Assembly (NCBI RefSeq): GCF_029893355.1
Contig: NZ_JARZAI010000008.1
Location: 124,001 to 188,000 of the forward strand
Reading direction: 5' to 3'
Length of the DNA stretch: 64,000 nucleotides
Source of the DNA: Kitasatospora sp. MAA4
GTDB taxonomy: Bacteria > Actinomycetota > Actinomycetes > Streptomycetales > Streptomycetaceae
Within the stretch, counting starts at the first letter, position 1. Each line of letters starts with the position of its first letter. The notes beneath the pieces were generated by a model. The model was given only the letters and a program-made list of their open reading frames with translations, was not told the DNA's origin and made no database searches. The position numbers were made by a program, and so were the translations under genes. Below, one piece after another: positions 41,447 to 49,561 of this stretch.

Positions 41447-42439
41447 GTGGGACGTCAGGAACAACCGCTCGACGCCGGGGCAGGCCCACTGGCGGTCTTC
41501 GCGCTGGACCTGCGAGAGCTGCGGCGCCAGGCCGGCAGCCCGCCCTACCGCCAACTGGCCGCCCGCATCAACTACTCCGCCTCCACGCTCGCCGAGGCCT
41601 GCGCCGGCCGCCGACTGCCGAGCGAGGCGGTGCTGGCCGCGTTCGTGACCGCCTGCGGCGGCGACGCGGTGGAGTGGGAGCGCCGTCGAGTGCGCACGCA
41701 CCGGCTGATCACCCGGCCGCTGGTTACGGTCGCGGAGGTGGTGGCGGAGGCTTCGCCCGTGCTCGACGCGTCGCCGGCACCACCGCAGGTGCGGCGCCGC
41801 GTCCTCGGTCCGCTGCTCGCGGTGCTGTCCGCCCTCACCTTCAGTGCCTGCGTCCCGGGCGACTCCGCCGCATCCGGTGCATCCGGTGCATCCGGCGCAA
41901 CCGGCGCAACCGGCGCCTTGGCGACCGCCACCGCACGGTGGCTGCGCCCCGGCACCGACATTCCCGCGCAGTACCTGGGCCTGATCATCGAGGCGGGCAC
42001 GGGCTGCCCCGAACCGGAGATCACCCCGGCCCTGATCGCGGCCATGCTCAAGGCAGAGAGCGGCTTCGACCCGAACCTGAGCGACCCGGCCAAGGACGAG
42101 TACGGCATCGCCCGCTGGACGCCTCGGGTGCTCCGCTACTATCTGCCGTCCGACCGTCAGGGAACCGTCCCCGTACCGCCGTTCACCGCTGAGGACTCGA
42201 TCCTCGCGGTCGGCCGGATGCTCTGCGCCATCGCCCCGGAGCTCCAGGGCGTCCCGGGCGACCCGGCCCTCAATCTCGCCGCGGCCTACCGCACCGCCAC
42301 CTGGGTGGTGCAGAGCCGGGACCAGGCCAGGCTGGCGGCCATCCAGCCCTACCTGGACCAGGTCGGCGGGAACCTCCTGCACTACCGTCCGGCACAGCCG
42401 ATCGCGCAGGTCACGGCGGGGCCGGGTACCCCCGGGTGA
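41447..42439 (+). CDS. HTH (XRE-like) membrane protein with lysozyme/transglycosylase-like domain
   Basis: 330 residues. The N-terminal 85 residues form an XRE-like helix-turn-helix (YRQLAARINYSASTLAEACAGRRLPSEAVLAAFVTACGG). A single hydrophobic segment near 123-138 (LGPLLAVLSALTFSACV) includes a lipobox-like Cys. A collagen-like (Ala/Ser/Thr-Gly)n repeat follows. The C-terminal 170 residues resemble a soluble-transglycosylase/lysozyme fold (ALIAAMLKAESGFDPNLSDPAKDEYGIARWTP; ESGFDP and YGIARW are the core motifs). GTG 41447 follows AGGGAGG. A cytosolic DNA-binding head joined to an outside wall-binding domain suggests cell-wall sensing; inferred. Confidence 0.7.
   Translation: MGRQEQPLDAGAGPLAVFALDLRELRRQAGSPPYRQLAARINYSASTLAEACAGRRLPSEAVLAAFVTACGGDAVEWERRRVRTHRLITRPLVTVAEVVAEASPVLDASPAPPQVRRRVLGPLLAVLSALTFSACVPGDSAASGASGASGATGATGALATATARWLRPGTDIPAQYLGLIIEAGTGCPEPEITPALIAAMLKAESGFDPNLSDPAKDEYGIARWTPRVLRYYLPSDRQGTVPVPPFTAEDSILAVGRMLCAIAPELQGVPGDPALNLAAAYRTATWVVQSRDQARLAAIQPYLDQVGGNLLHYRPAQPIAQVTAGPGTPG
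41877..41921 (+). repeat. Tandem 9-bp repeats encoding Ala-Ser-Gly / Ala-Thr-Gly
   Basis: Five near-perfect copies of GCATCCGGT / GCAACCGGC encode a short flexible collagen-like linker inside the HTH-lysozyme fusion. Likely length-variable between strains. Confidence 0.7.
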
Positions 42440-42465
42440 CCGGCTGAGGCACGGTCGCCCGGGGG
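42429..42465. terminator. Hairpin terminator between convergent genes
   Basis: CCCCCGGGTGACCG (42429-42442) pairs with CGGTCGCCCGGGGG (42452-42465) over 14 bp with one wobble and a 9-base loop. It includes the stop codon of the HTH-lysozyme gene and lies before the end of the converging protease gene. No T-run. Confidence 0.65.
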
Positions 42466-42473
42466 ACCGCCGG

Positions 42474-43682
42474 TCAGCGCGAGGCCGACTGGGCGGCCTG
42501 GTAGACGGCGAGCTCCTCGTCGCCGAAGTGGGTGGCCTCCATCTGCGGACCCTGCAACCAGCCCAGCCAGGCGAGCAGGCTGATGCCCCGGTTGGGGTCG
42601 TTGTAGCGGGAGTTGACGGCTGTCTGGACGCCGGCGCCGGTGGCCGGGTCGAAGTTCTGCAGCCAGGGGCCGCCGCTGCAGCCGGGGGCCTGGGCGCTGT
42701 CCAGCACGTCGAACGGGAGGACCGGGTCGGCGTGGGACTGGCCCTGAGTGACCATCATGGACCGGCCGTCGAACCCACGCCAGAGAGCCTGGGGTGCGCC
42801 GTTGGAGGCCGCGGTGCCGTTGTTGTTGTTCGGCCAGTACCAGTTGCGCTCATTGGTCTGCGGGTAGCCGAACATGTAGTCGTACTGGTTCTGCGGCTGG
42901 TTGAAGGCGACCTGCTGGGCGCCGGTCACCTCGGCGATCGGGCGCGGGTCGGTGGGGTTGGCGACCAGCAGCGCGGCCATGTCGCGGCCGAGCGCCCAGT
43001 CGGCGCTGTTGCTCCAGGTGTTGGTGATCCAGGAACGGGTCACACCCCAGACGCCGTACGGCGCGATGTCCTTGCCCGGCAGAGCGGTGCTGGTGGTGCC
43101 GCGCGGCAGGTCGGCGCCGTTGTAGCCGGGGACGAAGACCACGTTGGTGGCGATGTAGTGCAGGTCGTGAACGCCCAGGGCGCCGGCGAACGGGACGTTG
43201 ACCGCAAGGCAGTGGCCGGCGGTGAGCACCACGCTCTGGTTGGCGCTGGTCACCACGTCGGCGGAGCAGGCATCCGAGGTGACGGCGCCGCTGTCCAGGT
43301 CCTTGACCCGCATGAAGAGCTTGCCGGCGGTCCGCGAGACCAGCCCCTGCCCGCCGGGCCAGGGCGCGCTGAGGTTGTCCCAGCCGGTCTGCGCTGCGAA
43401 GGCGTCCGTTCCGTCGTCGTTCAGCCCGGCCGCCGCCATGGTGGCCAGCGTCCAGTAGTTCACCTCGGCCTGGAGGTCCTGCTGGTAGTTCGGGCCGGCC
43501 GCGACCAGCGGCGGCAGTTCGACCGCACTGGTGTCGGCCTGGGCCGGGGCTGCGGCGCCGAGCAGGCCGGCCGTCAGGCCGAGCGCACCGAGCACGGCGG
43601 CCGCCGCTCGGGCGGTGAAGCGGTTCATCAGGCCGCCGCGCGGCGCTGCTGCGGTCGGGTCGTGGTCGTGGTCGTGGCGCAT
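42474..43682 (-). CDS. Secreted trypsin-like serine protease
   Basis: 402 residues. A His/Asp-rich N-terminal extension precedes a signal sequence (NRFTARAAAAVLGALGLTAGLLGAAAPAQA). Chymotrypsin-fold catalytic sites are visible: His in VLTAGHCLAV near residue 155, a candidate Asp in WALGRDMAALLV near 232 and Ser in APGCSGGPWLQ near 338. Four Cys could form disulfides. It lacks a long propeptide, so resembles the 'trypsin-like peptidase' group of Streptomyces rather than alpha-lytic proteases. ATG 43682 follows AAGGGGAG. Substrate unknown. Confidence 0.85.
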   Translation of the reverse strand: MRHDHDHDPTAAAPRGGLMNRFTARAAAAVLGALGLTAGLLGAAAPAQADTSAVELPPLVAAGPNYQQDLQAEVNYWTLATMAAAGLNDDGTDAFAAQTGWDNLSAPWPGGQGLVSRTAGKLFMRVKDLDSGAVTSDACSADVVTSANQSVVLTAGHCLAVNVPFAGALGVHDLHYIATNVVFVPGYNGADLPRGTTSTALPGKDIAPYGVWGVTRSWITNTWSNSADWALGRDMAALLVANPTDPRPIAEVTGAQQVAFNQPQNQYDYMFGYPQTNERNWYWPNNNNGTAASNGAPQALWRGFDGRSMMVTQGQSHADPVLPFDVLDSAQAPGCSGGPWLQNFDPATGAGVQTAVNSRYNDPNRGISLLAWLGWLQGPQMEATHFGDEELAVYQAAQSASR

Positions 43683-43797
43683 GCTCTCCCCTTGGTGTGA
43701 CGGCTGCGGGCGGTCCCCCGCGGCCTCTGGTACACACCTGGGCAGGCGGCGCCGTATGACACGGCGGCCCGGGTTTCTCGCGCTCTGACCGTGAGTC

Positions 43798-44424
43798 CTA
43801 CGGCGATGCGGGATCGGTTGCGCAGAGCGGGACTTCGGTGCTGTTGCGGGTGCGCACCCCGGGCAGCCAGCCGGTGCCGCCGTCGGGGAGGGTGACGTGG
43901 TACCAGCGGGCGGAGGAGACCCCGGCCTCGTCGATCACCACGGTGCCGTCGGTGATCACGCAGTCGCTGGTGACCCGCTCGCCGTGCCAGACCCGGCCCA
44001 CCGTGTTCCGCTCGGCGTAGGCGGCGTGCGGGTTGTCCACCACGGAGAGCGAGCACTCGATGGTGTGCAGGGACTGGCAGGCGGCTTCGGCGTTGTAGAC
44101 GGTGAGGGACACGCCCTTGGCGCCGGGGGCGAGCGGGGGCAACTCCCAGCGGTGCGGGCGCAGCATGCCGGTGCCGAGCAGTACGGCGGCGGCGACGGCG
44201 AGGGTGGCGACGGAGGCCACCAGAGGGGACAGCCAGCTGCGGTTGCGGGAGCGCGGGCGCGGCGTGGGGGCCGGGCGGCCGTCGCGGATCCGGTCCCAGA
44301 GGTCGGCTGGGACCTCGACGGACTCGGTGCCCGCCCGCAGCAGGGCGCCCAGCACCGCCTCGGGGTCGGCGACGGGTTCCCTGTCCGGGCCGGGCTCGCT
44401 GCTGTGCGGGTGTTCGCGCCTCAT
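43798..44424 (-). CDS. Anti-sigma-like membrane protein coupled to ECF sigma factor
   Basis: 208 residues. A cytosolic N-terminal part of about 70 residues (LLRAGTESVEVPADLWDRIRDGRP) precedes one membrane helix near 70-90 (PLVASVATLAVAAAVLLGTGML), then an extracytoplasmic domain with three Cys and SH3-like strands (VTSDCVITDGTVVIDEAG; WYHVTLPDGGTGWLPG). No zinc-binding HxxxCxxC motif is seen. It overlaps the sigma factor gene by four bases, the standard position for an anti-sigma factor. Role inferred from this. Confidence 0.65.
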   Translation of the reverse strand: MRREHPHSSEPGPDREPVADPEAVLGALLRAGTESVEVPADLWDRIRDGRPAPTPRPRSRNRSWLSPLVASVATLAVAAAVLLGTGMLRPHRWELPPLAPGAKGVSLTVYNAEAACQSLHTIECSLSVVDNPHAAYAERNTVGRVWHGERVTSDCVITDGTVVIDEAGVSSARWYHVTLPDGGTGWLPGVRTRNSTEVPLCATDPASP

Positions 44425-45032
44425 CGGTCGGCGTCCTTGAGCAGGGTGCGGAGGTGGGAGAGCGCCCGGGAGCGGGCCCGAGCGACGGTGCCGCGGTGGA
44501 CGCCCAGCACGGCGGCGGCCTCGTCGATGGTATGCGCGTCGAGGTCGACCAGCAGCACGGCAGCCGCCTGTTTGACGGTGAGTTGGCTCAGCAGCCAGCG
44601 CACCTGCCACTCGGCCTCGCGCAGCACCACCGGGCCGACCGGGTCCGGGGTGTCGGGCACCTGGTCGGTGAGGATGTGCCAGGCGCGCCGCCGGCGGTTG
44701 TTGTGCACCACGCTGACCAGGGCCCGGAAGGCGTAGGCGTACGGAACCGGGTGAGTGGTGAACTGCCGGGGGTAGCGGCGGAGTTTGAGGTAGGTGTCGT
44801 GCACCGCGTCCTGAGCGCTGTCGCCGGCCAGGACGACGGCCCGGCGGTAGAGGCGCGGCAGCAGGGTGCTGAAGACGGCGTCGAAGTCGGCGGGCGCGGC
44901 GGGCGGACCGGCGGCGGGCGGACCGGCGTCAGGCGGACCGGCGTCAGGCGGACCGGCGACGGGCGGATCGGCCACTGGCGACGCGGACATGTCATCTGCT
45001 TCGAACTGCCTGTCGACCGTCACTGCGACCAC
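44421..45032 (-). CDS. ECF-type RNA polymerase sigma factor
   Basis: 203 residues. A Pro/Ala repeat leads into sigma region 2 (FDAVFSTLLPRLYRRAVVLAGDSAQDAVHDTYLKLRRYP; VPYAYAFRALVSVVHNNRRRR) and region 4 (LLSQLTVKQAAAVLLVDLDAHTIDEAAAVLGVHRGTVARARSRALSHL), the recognition helix being VHRGTVARARSRAL. GTG 45032 is chosen for the AAGGA site seven bases upstream; ATG 44990 is an alternative with no clear site. Coupled to a membrane anti-sigma-like gene; probably responds to an envelope signal. Confidence 0.85.
   Translation of the reverse strand: MVAVTVDRQFEADDMSASPVADPPVAGPPDAGPPDAGPPAAGPPAAPADFDAVFSTLLPRLYRRAVVLAGDSAQDAVHDTYLKLRRYPRQFTTHPVPYAYAFRALVSVVHNNRRRRAWHILTDQVPDTPDPVGPVVLREAEWQVRWLLSQLTVKQAAAVLLVDLDAHTIDEAAAVLGVHRGTVARARSRALSHLRTLLKDADR
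44905..44966. repeat. Tandem 15-bp repeats in sigma factor N-terminus
   Basis: About four copies of GGCGGACCGGCGTCA-like units encode (Asp/Ala-Ala-Gly-Pro-Pro) repeats before sigma region 2. In-frame length keeps the reading frame, so copy number can vary harmlessly. Confidence 0.7.
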
Positions 45033-45202
45033 CCCCGGGGTCCTTCTTACCACCCGGTAGCTTCGCGGCGCCGGTGATCTCGGCAGCCCTTCGGAAAAAT
45101 CACGGGCCCGGTGTCATACGGCGTCGGCCCGCCAGGTGTGTTCATCCCGGCAGTGCCCACCCCTGCCCACCCGTACCCACCCAGCTCCGAGGAGTTCACC
45201 CG

Positions 45203-46300
45203 ATGAAGTCGTTCCTGCCCGCCTGGCGCCGACGGACCAGGGCGGCGGCCGCCACGGTCGCCGCCGTCCTGGCGGCCGCGACCCTGCTGGTCATGCCCGC
45301 CGCGCACGCCGCCGACCCGGTCCCGCCCGCCCTGACCGACGGCTTCGGCCTGACCCAGGTCGCCCCCGCGACCGGCACCGCCGACAACTTCGTCCTCACC
45401 GTGACCACCGCCCAGGTGGCCGGCCCGCACCACATCCGGGTCATCCTGCCGGTCGGGTACGCGGACAACCCGACCAAGCGGTACCCCGTTTTCTACCTGC
45501 TGCACGGCACCTCCGACGACCCCGGCAACCCGGGCCTGGCCTTCCCGGCGCTGACCGCCTCCAGCGCGATGATCACCGTCATCCCCGACGGCGGCCTGCG
45601 CGGCTGGTACGCCGACTGGCTCGACCAGTCCACCGCCGCCGGCGCCCAGCACTGGGAGACCTTCCACCTCACCCAGGTGATCCCCTTCATCGACGCCAAC
45701 CTGCGCACCATTGCCACCAAGCAGGGCCGCGGCATCGGCGGCATCTCGATGGGCGGCCTGGGCGCGCTGCGCTACTCGCAGGACCGCCCCGACCTGTTCA
45801 GCCAGGTCGCCACCTTCTCCGGCGCCGACGACATCTCCGGCGACGAGGCCGTGGTCCGCGCCGCGGTGGTCGGCACCCTGACCAACGTGGGCGGCCTGTG
45901 CGGCAACGCCTCCGACCCGAACTGCCCGTTCAACTTCGGTCCCACCGTGTCGAGCGACGCCGTCTTCGGCTCGCCCTACCCCGTCTTCAACGCCGACTGG
46001 CGCTGGAACGAGGCCGACCCCTCCACCCACATGGACAAGCTGGCCGGCATGGGCATCTCCCTCTACGTCGGCAACGGCCAGGGCAACGGCCCCAACACGG
46101 CCGAGGAGTTCCTCGCCGAGTCCGCCACCCTCCACGTGCGGGATCACCTGGACGCCCTGGGCATGCCGTACTACCTCGTGGACTACGGCAACGGCGCCAC
46201 CTGGGGCACCAACTGCGGCGGCGGGCACAACGGCTACTGCTGGGCACAGGACCTGGTGGACTACGTGCCGCGCCTGGAGCAGGCGTTCGCGAGTAGCTGA
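45203..46300 (+). CDS. Secreted esterase, antigen-85/FrmB-like alpha/beta hydrolase
   Basis: 365 residues with a signal peptide (about 1-36, ending AAHAA). Alpha/beta-hydrolase features are RYPVFYLLHGTSDDPGN with the oxyanion region, IPDGGLRGWYADW, and nucleophile Ser in GRGIGGISMGGLGALRYSQDRPDLF near residue 185; the late His is in GGGHNGYCW. The D-GGxxGWYxDW pattern resembles mycolyltransferase/esterase D-type secreted hydrolases. Streptomycetes lack mycolic acids, so an esterase role is likelier. ATG 45203 follows a GAGGAG site. Confidence 0.85.
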   Translation: MKSFLPAWRRRTRAAAATVAAVLAAATLLVMPAAHAADPVPPALTDGFGLTQVAPATGTADNFVLTVTTAQVAGPHHIRVILPVGYADNPTKRYPVFYLLHGTSDDPGNPGLAFPALTASSAMITVIPDGGLRGWYADWLDQSTAAGAQHWETFHLTQVIPFIDANLRTIATKQGRGIGGISMGGLGALRYSQDRPDLFSQVATFSGADDISGDEAVVRAAVVGTLTNVGGLCGNASDPNCPFNFGPTVSSDAVFGSPYPVFNADWRWNEADPSTHMDKLAGMGISLYVGNGQGNGPNTAEEFLAESATLHVRDHLDALGMPYYLVDYGNGATWGTNCGGGHNGYCWAQDLVDYVPRLEQAFASS

Positions 46301-46307
46301 CGTACCG

Positions 46308-46727
46308 TCAGGCAGGCCATCCGGGAGATCCAACTGTCCCTTGACAGTTGAGGACGGCGAATCGCCACGACCCGTCGGCCGACCGGCGGGCGACGGCCGT
46401 CGTCGTTCCGGTCGGCGAGATCAGGGTGCCGTCCGGCAACGTCGCCTCCAGGGTCCAGTCGACGATGCTCAGGGCCGTGTCGCCCCCGATCTGGGTGAAC
46501 CTGGGCTTGTTGGTCAGGCGCGCCTGAGCCGCGATCGTCTGGAGCGTCTCAGCGCGCAGCGCCTCCCGGTCGGTGAGGACTTCGCCGGTGAAGGTGCGCA
46601 TCGACGCGTCCTGGTGGAACAGCGCCAGGACAGCGTCGGCGTCCCCGGCGTTGAGCGCGTCCTGGTACGCGAACGGGAGGCGGGCCGGGTCGACGATCCC
46701 GGTGTTGACGGGTTCCTGGCCGTCCAT
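46308..46727 (-). CDS. SnoaL/NTF2-like (SgcJ/EcaC-type) protein
   Basis: 139-residue NTF2-fold protein: FAYQDALNAGDADAVLALFHQDASMRTFTGEVLTDREALRAETLQTI is the typical cone-forming start, then SIVDWTLEATLPDGTLISPTGTTTAVARRSADGSWRFAVLN. The SgcJ/EcaC group occurs as small ligand-binding or isomerase-like proteins. It begins seven bases after the Rieske ferredoxin gene on the same strand and is probably co-transcribed with it. Function in betaine metabolism not evident. Confidence 0.8.
   Translation of the reverse strand: MDGQEPVNTGIVDPARLPFAYQDALNAGDADAVLALFHQDASMRTFTGEVLTDREALRAETLQTIAAQARLTNKPRFTQIGGDTALSIVDWTLEATLPDGTLISPTGTTTAVARRSADGSWRFAVLNCQGTVGSPGWPA
46331..46350. terminator. Possible hairpin near the end of converging genes
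   Basis: CAACTGTC-CCTT-GACAGTTG is a perfect 8-bp inverted repeat inside the 3' end of the NTF2-like gene, 31 bases beyond the esterase stop. It could end the esterase transcript. No T-run. Confidence 0.35.
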
Positions 46728-46734
46728 GGCTGAC

Positions 46735-47133
46735 TCACTCCTCGCGTGGGTCCGATCCGGAGCGGACAGTATCGCGCGCTCCGGATCCAACTATCGCCGA
46801 ACCGCGATCAGGTCCTGCCGGTTCGCCGACCGTGGCGTGGAGGATGACGTACCCGTCCTCCACGGTGACCCGGTGGGTCCGCAGCGGCTGCTTGGCCGGC
46901 GGGCAGGTCGGTCGGCCGGTGCGCAGGTCGAACGAGGCTGCGTGCAGGGGGCATTCGATGAGGCAGCCGTCCAGCCAGCCGTCGGCGAGGGAGGCGTCCT
47001 GGTGGGTGCAGGTGTCGTCGACGGCGTAGATGACGCCGTCGGCGTTGAAGAGGGCGACCGGTGCGGCCACGCCGTCGGTCACCCGGAGTGCCTCGCCCGG
47101 GGGTAGGTCTTCGATCCGGCACACCGTGATCAT
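46735..47133 (-). CDS. Rieske [2Fe-2S] ferredoxin
   Basis: 132 residues of the bacterial Rieske ferredoxin type (as in NirD/BphF). Cluster ligands are Cys and His in CTHQDASLADG near residue 42 and Cys and His in CPLHAASFD near 61. GWLDGCLIE lies between and PAKQPLRTHRVTVEDGYVIL closes the fold. The C-terminal 35 residues are polar and disordered. Two IclR-type operator copies lie just upstream, tying it to the choline-glycine regulon. It could pass electrons to the Rieske glycine betaine demethylase, whose usual flavin-ferredoxin reductase partner (GbcB) is missing here. Confidence 0.88.
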   Translation of the reverse strand: MITVCRIEDLPPGEALRVTDGVAAPVALFNADGVIYAVDDTCTHQDASLADGWLDGCLIECPLHAASFDLRTGRPTCPPAKQPLRTHRVTVEDGYVILHATVGEPAGPDRGSAIVGSGARDTVRSGSDPREE

Positions 47134-47145
47134 GGGAGCCTCCCG

Positions 47146-47183
47146 TGTATCGTATGACGCAACAGAGTTCGTCATTCGCAACA
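47146..47183. promoter_or_regulatory. Two adjacent IclR-type operator copies
   Basis: TGTATCGTATGACGCAACA (47146-47164) and GAGTTCGTCATTCGCAACA (47165-47183) are directly abutting 19-mers matching the element at 47222-47240, strongest in CGT at positions 6-8 and CAACA at 15-19. They lie between the divergent ferredoxin and IclR genes. Confidence 0.5.
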
Positions 47184-47221
47184 TGGTTTCGACCCTCCCG
47201 GGCCTTGTCAAGAGGGCATAC

Positions 47222-47240
47222 TGTTGCGTTATGAGCAACA
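47222..47240. promoter_or_regulatory. IclR-type operator overlapping its own gene start
   Basis: TGTTGCGTTATGAGCAACA has perfect 6-bp arms TGTTGC / GCAACA around 7 bases and includes the ATG of the IclR gene, consistent with autorepression. The same 19-base layout recurs upstream of the sarcosine oxidase operon. Confidence 0.6.
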
Positions 47241-48031
47241 GTCAGACGGAATCCCCGGTTCAGTCCGTTGACCGGGCGGTGACCATCCTGGAGATCCTGG
47301 CTCGCCGGGGGGAGACGGGCGTCACCGAGATCGCAGCGGAGCTGGGGGTGCACAAGTCGACGGCGTTCCGCCTCGCCGCCGCCCTGGAGATGCGCGGACT
47401 CGTCGAGCAGTCGGGCGAGCGCGGGAAGTACCGCCTGGGCCTGGGCCTGATCCGGCTCGCCGGCGCCGCGACGGTCCGGATGGACCTGTCCCAGCAGAGC
47501 CGGCCGATCTGCGAGCGGCTGGCCGTCGAGGTCGCGGAGACGATCAACCTGGCGATCCTGGACGGTGACGCGGCCGTCAACATCGACCAGGTCTTCGGCC
47601 CGTCCGCTCTCACCACGCACAACTGGATCGGTCAGCGGACGGCCCTGCACGCCACCTCCAGCGGGAAGGTGCTGCTGGCCCACCTGCCCGGCGATCTGCT
47701 GACGAGCAGGCTGGCCGCGCCGCTGGAGCGGTTCACGCCGCGCACGCTGACCGACTGCGATGCCCTGGTGCAGCAGTTGGAGCAGGTCCGTACGCAGGGC
47801 TTCGCCTTCTGCGTCGAGGAGTTGGAGCCGGGGCTGAACGCGGTCGCGGCCCCGGTCCTCGCGCAGAACGGTCAGGTGGTGGCCGCCATCAGCGCCTCGG
47901 GCCCCTCCTTCCGGCTGACCGAGGACCGGATCCCGCAGGTGGCCGCCGCGGTGCGCTCCGCGGCCGAGCAGGTATCGGCCCGGCTCGGCTACCTCCGCCC
48001 GGATGCTCAGGAGTCGGTGACTCGGCGGTAG
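47231..48031 (+). CDS. IclR-family transcriptional regulator
   Basis: 266 residues. N-terminal winged helix-turn-helix (SVDRAVTILEILARRGETGVTEIAAELGVHKSTAFRLAAALEMRGLVEQ, recognition helix KSTAFRLAAAL) and C-terminal effector-binding GAF-like domain (LALHATSSGKVLLAHL; GFAFCVEELEPGLNAVAAPVL; ISASGPSFRLT). It lies at the centre of the choline/betaine/sarcosine genes, and an inverted repeat spans its start codon. Probably the local repressor or activator of the route; effector unknown but likely a pathway intermediate. Ends overlapping the permease gene convergently by 25 bases. Confidence 0.92.
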   Translation: MSNSQTESPVQSVDRAVTILEILARRGETGVTEIAAELGVHKSTAFRLAAALEMRGLVEQSGERGKYRLGLGLIRLAGAATVRMDLSQQSRPICERLAVEVAETINLAILDGDAAVNIDQVFGPSALTTHNWIGQRTALHATSSGKVLLAHLPGDLLTSRLAAPLERFTPRTLTDCDALVQQLEQVRTQGFAFCVEELEPGLNAVAAPVLAQNGQVVAAISASGPSFRLTEDRIPQVAAAVRSAAEQVSARLGYLRPDAQESVTRR

Positions 48032-49530
48032 CGCAGGTAGAGCAGGCCGCCGATCGCCGCGATCGCCGCGGTGAACACCAGGGCGCCCCACTGGTAGTAC
48101 CAGTGGTCGTTGCCGTAGACGGCGGCTCGCGGCCACGCCAGGTTGACGGTCATGGCCGCGCCGTAGAGCACGGCCACGATGTTCACCGCGAGCCCCCAGC
48201 GGCCCATGCCGAAGTACGGGCCGTGGTCCGCCCGCGGCCACCGGCCTCGCAGGCGCTGTATCAGCATCGGGGCGGTGACCAGCAGGTAGGGGATGTAGAA
48301 GAGCAGGATGGCGACCGAGGTGAGGATGTAGAAGACCCGCTGGTTGCCGATGTTGACGAGCAGCAGGGCGATGGTCAGCACACCGGTGATGACGGCGGGC
48401 AGCACCGGGGTGCCGGACCTGGGGGAGACCCTGGCGATCGAGGCGCCGAAGGGAAGGCGTCCGTCGCGGGCCATCGAGAAGAGCAGCCGGATGGCGGCCG
48501 TCTGCACGGCGAGGCAGCAGACCGTGATGGCGATCGCCGAGCAGACCAGGAAGACGTCGCCGAGGCCGGTGCCGAGCGTGCTCTTGATCAGGTAGGGCAT
48601 GCCGAGCGTGCCGAGTTCCTGCGCCTTGATGTTCCCGACCGCCATCATGCCGACGAGCATGAGCAGTCCGCCCGCGAGGAAGGCGGCGGTGAGCGCGCGC
48701 AGGATGGCTCGGGGAGCGTGCCGGCGCGGTTCCCTGGTCTCCTCGGCCAGCGACCCGGCGGTGTCGAAGCCGTAGAAGACGTACGCGCTCATGATCGAGG
48801 CCACCAGGAAGGCTCCGAGGTAGCCCCAGGAGTGGCCGGCCCCGGTGCCCTGGGTCTGTAGGACGACCTGCGGGCCGCGCTTGATGTGCACGGCCAGCAT
48901 GATGATGAGCAGCGTGACGCCGATCAGTTCGACCGCGACGCCGAAGTTGTTGATCTTCGCCATCAGCCGGACGCCGATGATGTTGACGATCGTGGTGAAG
49001 ACGATCAGGCCCAGGGCGAGCAGGATCGCGTTCTTGGCACCGTTGGGCGTCGTGGTCTGCCCGGCGTCGCCGGAGCCGCCGACGATCTCGAAGGCCAGTG
49101 AGACCTGCGGCAGGATGATCTGGTAGGCGACCGCCACGGCGGCCGCGGTGACGACCGCCCCCACGGTCATGATCCAGCCGGACATCCAGGAGACCGCCGG
49201 CCGCGCTATCTGCTTGGACCACTGGTAGACCGAGCCGGCCAGCGGGAACTGGCCCGCCATCTCGGCGAAGCAGAGGGCCACCGCCCCCTGGCCGATGAAG
49301 ACCAGCGGCCAGGTCCAGATGAAGGCCGGGCCGCCGGAGGCGAATCCGAAGCCGAAGAGCTGGAAGACACCGGTCATGATCGAGATGTAGCTGAAGCCGG
49401 CGGCGAAGCTGGAGAAGGAGCCGAGCGAACGCTCCAGCTCCTGTCGGTAGCCGAAGCGGGCGAGGTCGGCGGTGTCGTCGCCGGGCGGGGGAGCGGTACT
49501 GGTTCTGCTGGACATTCCCGGATTGCTCAA
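48007..49530 (-). CDS. APC-family amino acid/amine permease
   Basis: 507 residues with about 12 membrane helices. APC-superfamily start ELERSLGSFSSFAAGFSYISIMTGVFQLFGFGF near residue 32, AGQFPLAGSVYQWSKQIARPAVSWMSGWIMTVG near 95, and the GABA/choline-permease-like EETREPRRHAPRAILRALTAAFLAG near 265. TTG 49530 has a GGAG site at good spacing; ATG 49515 does not. Same strand as and 31 bases after the aldehyde dehydrogenase gene. Likely imports a substrate of the pathway such as choline, betaine or an amine; not certain. Confidence 0.88.
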   Translation of the reverse strand: MSNPGMSSRTSTAPPPGDDTADLARFGYRQELERSLGSFSSFAAGFSYISIMTGVFQLFGFGFASGGPAFIWTWPLVFIGQGAVALCFAEMAGQFPLAGSVYQWSKQIARPAVSWMSGWIMTVGAVVTAAAVAVAYQIILPQVSLAFEIVGGSGDAGQTTTPNGAKNAILLALGLIVFTTIVNIIGVRLMAKINNFGVAVELIGVTLLIIMLAVHIKRGPQVVLQTQGTGAGHSWGYLGAFLVASIMSAYVFYGFDTAGSLAEETREPRRHAPRAILRALTAAFLAGGLLMLVGMMAVGNIKAQELGTLGMPYLIKSTLGTGLGDVFLVCSAIAITVCCLAVQTAAIRLLFSMARDGRLPFGASIARVSPRSGTPVLPAVITGVLTIALLLVNIGNQRVFYILTSVAILLFYIPYLLVTAPMLIQRLRGRWPRADHGPYFGMGRWGLAVNIVAVLYGAAMTVNLAWPRAAVYGNDHWYYQWGALVFTAAIAAIGGLLYLRYRRVTDS

Positions 49531-49561
49531 GGTCGCTCCAGAGGCGGGGGAGTGGGGGAGG

